A program made the translations under genes and the position numbers. The notes below the pieces were generated by a model. It was not told the DNA's origin. It made no database searches and saw only the letters and a program-made list of their open reading frames with translations. Below, one piece after another: positions 13,687 to 18,734 of a stretch of 18,734 nt of DNA (position 1 is the stretch's first letter; every line of letters begins with the position of its first letter). This stretch comes from Pseudomonadota bacterium (GTDB lineage Bacteria > Desulfobacterota > Desulfovibrionia > Desulfovibrionales > Desulfovibrionaceae). The stretch spans positions 1 to 18,734 of the forward strand of contig JAEWCY010000266.1 of assembly GCA_023390395.1 (NCBI GenBank). Reading direction: 5' to 3'.

Positions 13687-14301
13687 ATGCACGAGGGAAC
13701 CAAGGAACGCATCGTGGCCACGGCGGCGGCGATCATGCACCGCAAGGGTTTTCTGGGCACGGGGCTCAAGGAGATTCTCGACGGGGCCGGGGTGCCCAAG
13801 GGCTCCTTCTACCATCATTTCAAGAGCAAGGAAGACCTGGGCCTGGCCGTGGTGGAATTCCAGGCGGCCAGGCTCAGGGTGCGCATGGAGGCCTGCCTCG
13901 GCGACGCCGGCCTTTCGCCCCTGGTTCGGCTGCGGACCCTGTTCGAGACGCTTCGGGAAGACTTCGTGGGGGCCGGGTTCCGGCTGGGCTGCCCCATAGG
14001 CAACCTGGCCCAGGAGATGGGCGATCTCTCCGAACCGTTTCGGCTGCGCCTGGGCGCAAGTCTCGATCGCCTGTCGGGCTGGCTGGCCGGCCACCTCGAG
14101 GCCGGCCAGCGGGCCGGGGAGATCGACCCGGACCTCGACAGCGATGAGGCGGCGCGGTTCCTCCTGGCCAGTTGGCAGGGCGCGCTCACCTGCATGAAGG
14201 CTTCGGGCGACGCCCGTCCCCTCGACACTTTTCTCCATTTCACCTTCGCCCTGCTGACCCGGCACACGACTGCCCGGGCCGAAGGGGCGCGGCGAGGGTA
14301 A
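13687..14301 (+). CDS. NemR/AcuR-type TetR regulator
   Basis: A 204-residue TetR-family regulator. I choose ATG 13687 over TTG 13681; neither has a ribosome site, consistent with leaderless translation from the promoter at 13652-13680. The DNA-binding domain (about 5-55) contains GFLGTGLKEILDGAGVPKGS followed by FYHHFKSKEDLGLAVVE, closely resembling the NemR/AcuR group that senses electrophiles such as quinones, aldehydes or acrylate. NemR senses through cysteines; here only a few are present (for example in LGCPIGNL and LTCMKAS). The palindromic GACCGGTC core occurs in its own promoter and again before the DUF302 gene, so auto-repression and control of that gene are likely. An intrinsic terminator follows at 14372-14399. 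Confidence 0.9.
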   Translation: MHEGTKERIVATAAAIMHRKGFLGTGLKEILDGAGVPKGSFYHHFKSKEDLGLAVVEFQAARLRVRMEACLGDAGLSPLVRLRTLFETLREDFVGAGFRLGCPIGNLAQEMGDLSEPFRLRLGASLDRLSGWLAGHLEAGQRAGEIDPDLDSDEAARFLLASWQGALTCMKASGDARPLDTFLHFTFALLTRHTTARAEGARRG

Positions 14302-14371
14302 GCGGCGCTGGCCCGCCTTCCGGCCACGGCCCGACCCGGACCGGGCGCTGCAAGGTTGGCCGCAGGGAGAG

Positions 14372-14399
14372 CCCGGACGCCGAATGGTCCGGGTTTTTT
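14372..14399 (+). terminator. Rho-independent terminator after the NemR-like gene
   Basis: A perfect 7-bp stem, CCCGGAC (14372-14378) and GTCCGGG (14387-14393), with an 8-base loop, is followed by six T. It separates the regulator from the DUF302 gene, so that gene needs its own promoter. Confidence 0.85.
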
Positions 14400-14416
14400 C
14401 GAAAGGGAGAAGTAGC

Positions 14417-14427
14417 CGACCGGTCTA
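14417..14427. promoter_or_regulatory. Second copy of the NemR-like operator
   Basis: CGACCGGTCTA is identical to 13666-13676 and lies 98 bases before the DUF302 start, just behind the tetR terminator. An identical 11-base site with a palindromic 8-base core at two promoters of adjacent genes is good evidence for shared control by the TetR protein encoded between them. Confidence 0.65.
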
Positions 14428-14525
14428 CCGAGTGTCGCGAAGACGCAAAAGGGGAAGGGGCCGAGCCTTATGGCGGCACATGGCCGTACCCGCCTCAACC
14501 GGACACCGGGCAACGAGGAGGAACC

Positions 14526-15029
14526 ATGGAACGAACCGTTGCGATCCTGCATGTCTCTTTGGAACTGGACGTGGATTTCGAAGGCTTCACCCGGGCGCTG
14601 GAACGGCTGCTCGGCCGCTTCGACGAGGGGCTCCTGGCCGGGTTGGCGACCGCGCCGGCCCGGGTCGAGGAGCGGCTGGGAAAGGCCGCCGGCGAGGAAG
14701 GGCTCATGCTCTTCGCCGTACGGGACCACGGCCTGCTCCAGGCCGTCCACGGCAGCCGCCGCCAAGCCCGGCAGTACGTCGTGGGCAACCCACTGGTCGC
14801 GACGGACATGACCCGCCACGACATCCGGGCCGGCCTCTACGCCCCGCTGCGGCTGCTCGTCTACGCGCCGCGCGACGGGGTCACGGCGGTGGAGTACGAC
14901 CAGCCGTCGTCCCTGTTCGGGCAGTTCGGCAACGACGCGGTCACGGCCGTGGCGCGCTCCCTCGACGCCAAGGTGGCGCGCCTTGTCGCCAAGGCGCGTT
15001 CGGAGGCCGGGGCGCCGGAGCCGGCTTGA
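14526..15029 (+). CDS. DUF302-family protein
   Basis: A 167-residue protein, ATG 14526 after GAGGAGGAA. The C-terminal half is a DUF302 (TT1751-like) domain at about 82-150: QYVVGNPLVATDMTRHDIRA, APLRLLVYAP and YDQPSSLFGQFG with a conserved terminal helix. DUF302 proteins are small cytoplasmic alpha/beta proteins of unknown biochemical role, often found near heavy-metal, sulfur or redox genes. The N-terminal 80 residues are a less conserved extension (FTRALERLLGRFDEGLLAGL). A copy of the upstream TetR regulator's operator lies before it, so it is probably induced by whatever that regulator senses. It is convergent with the YcaC-like gene. Confidence 0.85.
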   Translation: MERTVAILHVSLELDVDFEGFTRALERLLGRFDEGLLAGLATAPARVEERLGKAAGEEGLMLFAVRDHGLLQAVHGSRRQARQYVVGNPLVATDMTRHDIRAGLYAPLRLLVYAPRDGVTAVEYDQPSSLFGQFGNDAVTAVARSLDAKVARLVAKARSEAGAPEPA

Positions 15030-15132
15030 CCGCGCCCGGCGATCCGGGCCGGGAACCGTCGCGCGAGGCTGTCGCGCCCGGCCGCCATGCCCGGCCGACG
15101 GCGCGGGCCATCGGCCGGGCGGCGGCCGTCGG

Positions 15133-15777
15133 TTAGCCGACCGTCCGGCTCGGCGGCGCGCCGTGGACCATGGTGTAGGCGTACTCCACGCCCTGGCCGT
15201 AGGCCCCGGCATGCTCCTTCACGATGGCCAGCACCGGATCGTAGGTTTCCTTGCGCGCCCAGTCGCGCTGGTATTCGAGCAGCACCTGCAAGGCCGTGAC
15301 CGGGATGGCCCCGGCCTGTTCCATGCGGCGCATGGCCGCGTCGTGGGCAACCAGGCTGGTGCCGCCCGAGGCGTCCTCCACGGCGTAGACCTCGTACCCG
15401 GCGGCGATGGCCTCGAGCACCGGGAAGACCAGGCAGACCTCGGTCCACAGGGCGGCCATGACCAGCTTCTTGCGGCCCGTGGCGGCCACGGCCCGCACGA
15501 ACTCCGGGCTCTCCCAGGAGTTCATGCTGGTGCGCTCGATGGGTTCCTGGGCCGGGAAGACGTCCAGGAGCTGGGGCCACATCGGACCGGAGAAGCTCCT
15601 GGTCTCCACCGTGGTCAGGATGGTCGGCACCTGAAACACGCGCGCGGCCTTGGCCAGCAGCAGCACGTTGTTGACCAGCGTCTGGCGGTCGATGCTCGCC
15701 ACGCCGAAGGTCATCTGGGGCTGGTGGTCTATGAAGATCACCGCGCTGTTTTGGGGGTTCAGCAATTCGGTGTTCAT
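15133..15777 (-). CDS. YcaC-like isochorismatase-family hydrolase
   Basis: A 214-residue cysteine hydrolase, ATG at 15777 (minus) with GAGGAGA 5 bases upstream; the open frame extends far beyond but has no ribosome site there. The isochorismatase fold is shown by Asp17 in VIFIDHQ, the PTILTTVET strand, and Cys115 in ALWTEVCLVFP (the nucleophile position). TSMNSWESPEFVRAVAATG and the QRDWAR C-terminus make it closest to E. coli YcaC, whose natural substrate is not known. The predicted reaction is amide or imide hydrolysis. It lies 170 bases downstream of the MDR oxidoreductase gene on the same strand, perhaps in one transcript; a hairpin at 15919-15934 falls between. Confidence 0.88.
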   Translation of the reverse strand: MNTELLNPQNSAVIFIDHQPQMTFGVASIDRQTLVNNVLLLAKAARVFQVPTILTTVETRSFSGPMWPQLLDVFPAQEPIERTSMNSWESPEFVRAVAATGRKKLVMAALWTEVCLVFPVLEAIAAGYEVYAVEDASGGTSLVAHDAAMRRMEQAGAIPVTALQVLLEYQRDWARKETYDPVLAIVKEHAGAYGQGVEYAYTMVHGAPPSRTVG

Positions 15778-15918
15778 GATTTCTCCTCTGCTGGGGCAGA
15801 TTTCATACTGAATCAGGAGATAATCACGAAAGGGCCGTTGTCGCCTCGTGCGGCTTCCAAAAAATACGACGGCATTTTGGGGGAAACCATGACCGCCAAG
15901 GCCTGTTGTCCATGGAAC

Positions 15919-15934
15919 ACAGGCGCGTGCCTGT
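15919..15934. other. Hairpin between the MDR and YcaC-like genes
   Basis: A perfect 6-bp stem, ACAGGC/GCCTGT, with a GCGT loop, 14 bases past the stop of the MDR gene on the minus strand. There is no T-run, so it may attenuate transcription or protect mRNA ends rather than terminate fully. Confidence 0.4.
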
Positions 15935-15947
15935 CGTGGACACGCCG

Positions 15948-16952
15948 CTAGGCCGTGATGACCTGCTTGCCCACCATCCCGCCGGTGCGCTGGCGCAGGT
16001 GCGCCTCGCGCACGTTGGCGGCGCTGAGCCCCTCCAGGGTCCGGGCTAGGGTGGCGCGCACGCGCCCGGCGTCCGCGAGCCCGGCCACGGACTCCAGGAT
16101 CAACGCCTGCCGGGCCATATCCTCGGTGCGGAACATCGACCGCGTGAACATGAATTCCCAGCAGATGCGGGCGCTTTTCTGCTTGAAGAGCGTGATGTCC
16201 AGCGGCCCGGCCGGGTCGTCGATGAGGCAGACCGCGCCCTGGGGAGCCAGCACCCGGGCCATGTTCGCCCAGTGCTCCTCGGCGTGGGTGGTGCAGAAGA
16301 CGGCGTCGACCTGGGCCAGGCCGGCGGCGGCGAGCGCCCCGGGCAGGTCGTCGCGCCCGACCACCACCGTCGCGCCGAGCTCCCGGCACCAGGCGGCGGA
16401 CTCGGGCCGGGCCGCCGTGGCGGCCACCGTCAGCCCGGCCCAGGCGGCCAGTTGGATGATCATGGAGCCCACGCCGCCGGCCCCGCCGATGACGAGCAGG
16501 CTCGCCCCCTGGTTGGCGTTTTCCGCTGCGGCCAATCCCAGCCGGTCGAAAAGGCCCTCCCAAGCCGTGAGCGAAGTCAGGGGCAGGCTCGCCGCCTGGG
16601 CCGGGGTCAGGCTCGCCGGCGCGGGCGCGACCAGCCGCTCGTCCACGATTTGAAATTCCGCGTTGCTGCCGTCGCGGGTCAGGTCGCCGGCATAGTACAC
16701 GGCCTGGCTCGGGGCGAAGCGGCGCGCCTGCGCCCCCACGGCCGCGACCACGCCCCGGGCGTCCCAGCCCAGGATGCGCTGCTGGCCCGGGACCAGGCGG
16801 TCGAACACCTTGGTGTCCACGGGATTGACGGCCACGGCCTCGATGCGCACCAGGACGTCGCGGTCCCCGGGCGCGGGCGTGGGCCGCTGCTCTTCCCTGA
16901 AGGCTTGCGGGTCCTTGGTGGCGTGGCCGCCGGTGGCGATGATGGCTTTCAT
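15948..16952 (-). CDS. MDR-family NAD(P)H:quinone oxidoreductase-like enzyme
   Basis: A 334-residue medium-chain dehydrogenase/reductase, ATG at 16952 (minus) with AAAGGAGAA upstream. The N-terminal GroES-like domain (about 1-125) has VLVRIEAVAVNPVDTKV and LGWDARGVV. The nucleotide-binding Rossmann domain has LLVIGGAGGVGSMIIQLA (152-169). The cysteine ligands of zinc alcohol dehydrogenases are absent, which points to the zinc-free quinone oxidoreductase branch (often annotated 'zinc-binding alcohol dehydrogenase family'). The expected role is NAD(P)H-dependent reduction of quinones or unsaturated carbonyls in the cytoplasm. With the downstream YcaC-like hydrolase and nearby NemR-like regulator it suggests electrophile detoxification, which is inference. 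Confidence 0.9.
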   Translation of the reverse strand: MKAIIATGGHATKDPQAFREEQRPTPAPGDRDVLVRIEAVAVNPVDTKVFDRLVPGQQRILGWDARGVVAAVGAQARRFAPSQAVYYAGDLTRDGSNAEFQIVDERLVAPAPASLTPAQAASLPLTSLTAWEGLFDRLGLAAAENANQGASLLVIGGAGGVGSMIIQLAAWAGLTVAATAARPESAAWCRELGATVVVGRDDLPGALAAAGLAQVDAVFCTTHAEEHWANMARVLAPQGAVCLIDDPAGPLDITLFKQKSARICWEFMFTRSMFRTEDMARQALILESVAGLADAGRVRATLARTLEGLSAANVREAHLRQRTGGMVGKQVITA

Positions 16953-17341
16953 GGCGTTTCTCCTTTGTGGCGTCCGGCATGTCGGGAGGTGGTGTCGCAC
17001 CGTCGGCTCGGTTGCCCGCAGGGGGCCGAACCAGCCGACCCGACGATGATCGGCGGCGGCGTCGGACACGGTCGTCCGAGCCGGGAGGCTTGTTCGGACG
17101 CGGGGCCGGAGCTCTTGGCGGCGAGTCTACACGGCCCGGAGCGAACGAACAATCGATACGGCGCGATGGCTTGGCCGGTCCCTGGGGCTGCCGGCGCTTG
17201 CGGACACGGAGATCTCGGTCTTCGGCGGGGGGGGCGGGTGGAGCTGGTCGACTGCCTGGCCGGCTTTCTCGCCGAGCCACTGGAGGACCTGGCCCCGCCC
17301 CCCCGGCCCAGGGCCGGGCCGAGGGGGCGGCCTGAGGGCTT
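16953..17341. other. Gap holding the MDR promoter and a GC hairpin
   Basis: No supported gene in 389 bases; open frames here are GC artefacts. The left part should carry the promoter of the minus-strand MDR gene, but no clear -35/-10 pair stands out. At 17302-17318 a perfect CCCGGCCC/GGGCCGGG palindrome lies inside a longer GC-rich inverted repeat (about 17291-17331). It sits just beyond the stop of the cytochrome operon and may end it, without a T-run. Confidence 0.45.
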
Positions 17342-17752
17342 TTACGCCTCGTTTCCCGGCTGGTGGACGCGCAGCGCCTCGTCGAGGAGGTAGACGTCCG
17401 TGAGCAGCGTGCGCACGTGCAACGAGGCGTTGAGGTTGTCCACGAGCTGGGAGGAGATGCGCGGCTGGGCCAGCACGAGCTCCAGGGCGGCCAGGGCCTT
17501 GGCCGCGTCCGCCTCCAGCAGGTTGCGGAAATCCCGGTACGGGGCGGCCGGTTCCAGGGCGGCGACCGCCGCGGCGGTCGCCGTGCCCAGGCCCGCGGCG
17601 GCCCGGGCGGCCTTGCCCAGCAGTTCCCGCAATTGCGAGCCGCCCCGGCTGGCGCGGTCGTCGAGAGCGCCCTGGGCCGCGTAGGCCAGCATGTATTCGT
17701 AGCAGGCCTCGATGGCCTCGATGCGTTCCTTGAGGTCGTCGCCTGGGGTCAT
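17342..17752 (-). CDS. Hypothetical helical protein of the cytochrome b operon
   Basis: A 136-residue, mostly helical soluble protein with no signal or membrane segment that I can see. Two starts compete. ATG 17752 has AAGGAAA just before it. ATG 17782 overlaps the stop of the cytochrome b gene as ATGA and would add ten residues; the two starts encode nearly the same first words (MTPGTKEG, MTPGDDLK). I prefer 17752. The sequence shows alanine/leucine helices (RELLGKAARAAAGLGT; DAAKALAALELVLAQPRISS) and a conserved-looking C-terminus (NASLHVRTLLTDVYLLDEAL). I do not recognise the family. Its coupling to the cytochrome gene suggests an accessory or assembly role, unproven. Confidence 0.75.
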   Translation of the reverse strand: MTPGDDLKERIEAIEACYEYMLAYAAQGALDDRASRGGSQLRELLGKAARAAAGLGTATAAAVAALEPAAPYRDFRNLLEADAAKALAALELVLAQPRISSQLVDNLNASLHVRTLLTDVYLLDEALRVHQPGNEA

Positions 17753-17778
17753 GGCGTTTCCTTCTTTCGTTCCCGGCG

Positions 17779-18591
17779 TCATCGCGCCGCGTCCTTTTCG
17801 CCGCTCCAGCGGGCGGGGTCGTGGTGGCTGAGGAAGAAGTCGCGGTCCATGGTCCCGACGACCATGGACCGGGTGATGGCCCGCTTTTCCGGGCGCAGGG
17901 CGAAGTAGACGTGGATGACGACCAGGGCGATCAGCGACAGGCCGGCCAGGCCGTGCACGGCGTAGACCACGCCCCAGCCCGCGTCGTCGAAGAAGCGGTA
18001 GGGATCGCGGGCGAGAAGCGGCGTGCGCACCCGCCAGAGCATCACGAGCCCGGTGGCGGCCATGGTCAGGCCCACGACCACGATGGCCAGGTGGTAGAGC
18101 TTGTTGCCCAGGGGATACTTGCCGGGCCTTGCCGCGACGCCGTCCCGGCCGGCCGGATGCAGCAGCGCCCGGACCTCGCCGAGGTCGGCCGGCTGGGGCC
18201 AGATGGCGGCGAAGTCCAGGCAGCACACGGCATGGACGATGTGGAAGACGACGGCGGCCAGCAGCACGACGCCGGCCAGCACGTGCAGGCCCACCCAGTC
18301 GAAGGCCAGGCCCAGCTTGGGCGCGAAGGCCGTGGCCAGAAGGGTCAGCATGGACGCGGCCATGACCCAGTGGAAGACGCGGGCCGGCCGGCCGTGGCGC
18401 AGGATGCGCTCGGGCAGGCCGGCCGGAGCCGGCGCGGCCGGGGCCTGGACGGGCTTTCGCGACCGGGCCCACAGGGCGTGGCCCACGGCGAAGGCCGCGC
18501 CGGCGGCCAGGGAAACCCACAGCAGCTGCCAGGCGGCATGCAGGATGACGGGCTGTCCCCAGGGGGACGCGCCCCACGTGACAGGGCTCAT
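17779..18591 (-). CDS. Formate-dehydrogenase-gamma-type cytochrome b
   Basis: A 270-residue membrane di-heme cytochrome b, ATG at 18591 (minus), overlapping the upstream stop as ATGA. An extra N-terminal membrane segment (about 17-42) precedes a Pro/Ala linker. The four-helix core then follows, with likely heme ligands in RVFHWVMA (His74), GLHVLAG, VFHIVHAV, LYHLAIVVVG and VVIHVYFALRPEK. The last phrase is characteristic of FdnI/hydrogenase-type cytochrome b. Such subunits pass electrons between the quinone pool and a periplasmic or cytoplasmic redox enzyme. The upstream neighbour looks like a molybdenum-hydroxylase FAD subunit rather than formate dehydrogenase, which makes the partner unusual. 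The downstream unknown protein is translationally linked. Confidence 0.9.
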   Translation of the reverse strand: MSPVTWGASPWGQPVILHAAWQLLWVSLAAGAAFAVGHALWARSRKPVQAPAAPAPAGLPERILRHGRPARVFHWVMAASMLTLLATAFAPKLGLAFDWVGLHVLAGVVLLAAVVFHIVHAVCCLDFAAIWPQPADLGEVRALLHPAGRDGVAARPGKYPLGNKLYHLAIVVVGLTMAATGLVMLWRVRTPLLARDPYRFFDDAGWGVVYAVHGLAGLSLIALVVIHVYFALRPEKRAITRSMVVGTMDRDFFLSHHDPARWSGEKDAAR

Positions 18592-18734
18592 GCGGCCTCC
18601 TTGCCCGAAAGGGCGCGTTGGACGAGGTTTCTGGCCAGGGCCAGCTTGTAGCCGTTGTCGGCCAGGGGCCGGGCCCCGGCGTCGGCCAGGGGGGCGGCGG
18701 CGCGGGCCGCCTCGGCCCTCGTGCGCCCGACGGC
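18588..18734 (-). CDS. C-terminus of a molybdenum-hydroxylase FAD-binding subunit (partial)
   Basis: Only the last 48 codons are in the window; the gene continues to the right. The minus-strand frame ends at TGA (18590-18588), overlapping the cytochrome start. It reads PLADAGARPLADNGYKLALA followed by RNLVQRAL, which matches the C-terminal helix region of xanthine-dehydrogenase/aldehyde-oxidoreductase subunit M (YagS/PaoB/CoxM-like), where ARPLxxNxYKVxLARxLVxRAL is common. These subunits hold FAD and pass electrons between molybdopterin/iron-sulfur partners and acceptors. The fragment is short, so the assignment is moderate. Confidence 0.6.
   Translation of the reverse strand, partial: AVGRTRAEAARAAAPLADAGARPLADNGYKLALARNLVQRALSGKEAA

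Noticed and set aside
13815..15212. A 465-codon minus-strand frame antisense to the NemR-like and DUF302 genes
   Set aside because: Both plus-strand genes have recognisable domains; the antisense frame is a high-GC artefact crossing a terminator.
15133..17280. A 715-codon minus-strand open frame
   Set aside because: Its C-terminal part is the YcaC-like hydrolase starting at 15777. The rest is a GC-rich frame lying over the MDR gene in another frame, with Arg/Gly/Pro-rich translation and no ribosome site.
1..18734. CRISPR arrays or known defence systems
   Set aside because: No regularly spaced short repeats and no recognised defence proteins were seen; the methyltransferase remnant is too short and broken to count.

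Overview
The window has two halves of different character. Bases 1 to about 10,970 are AT-rich and hold recombinases, ParB-like proteins, unknown small genes, repeats and gene remnants. From about 11,260 to the end the sequence is very GC-rich with densely packed metabolic genes. This fits a high-GC chromosome carrying an integrated island. The tRNA-Thr(CGU) fragment, gene styles and GC pattern suggest a Desulfovibrionaceae-like sulfate reducer (Desulfovibrio/Solidesulfovibrio). That assignment is inference; no marker gene is present to fix it.

Left accessory region (1-8711): a small AbrB/SymE-like gene ends at a strong terminator. It is followed by two tandem tyrosine recombinases (a minimal catalytic-domain-only one and a full-length phage-type integrase) and two small unknown genes closed by a 12-bp-stem terminator. 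A divergent pair comes next: a small helix-turn-helix protein on the minus strand, and on the plus strand a tightly coupled three-gene operon of a large serine recombinase with a non-zinc-ribbon C-terminus, a ParB-like protein, and a RepB-C-terminal-domain ParB-like protein. No ParA is visible. This operon ends at a perfect terminator. A lipoprotein gene on the minus strand lies between two imperfect direct repeats of about 110 bp. The second repeat abuts the 3' half of a tRNA-Thr, from the anticodon loop to CCA. This looks like the distal attachment junction of an island inserted in the anticodon loop of that tRNA gene.

Boundary region (8712-11258): the tRNA terminator region (96 bp) is present twice, at 8705-8800 and 10876-10971, with about 87% identity and no gaps. 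Between the copies lie a long non-coding stretch, a calcineurin-like metallophosphoesterase gene and a scrap of an ISL3-type transposase. Beyond the second copy is the frameshifted C-terminal remnant of what looks like a DNA cytosine methyltransferase. The area reads as a recurrent insertion site with layered scars.

Right GC-rich region (11259-18734): a TetR regulator is divergent from an O-methyltransferase. A small membrane protein (DUF6790-like) follows. Then come a NemR-type TetR regulator and a DUF302 protein that share an 11-bp operator, a YcaC-like isochorismatase-family hydrolase, and a zinc-less MDR quinone-oxidoreductase-type enzyme. The last genes are a minus-strand operon of a molybdenum-hydroxylase FAD subunit (partial), a formate-dehydrogenase-gamma-type cytochrome b and an unknown helical protein. 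The middle genes resemble an electrophile/quinone stress set; the last operon looks like membrane-linked redox metabolism.
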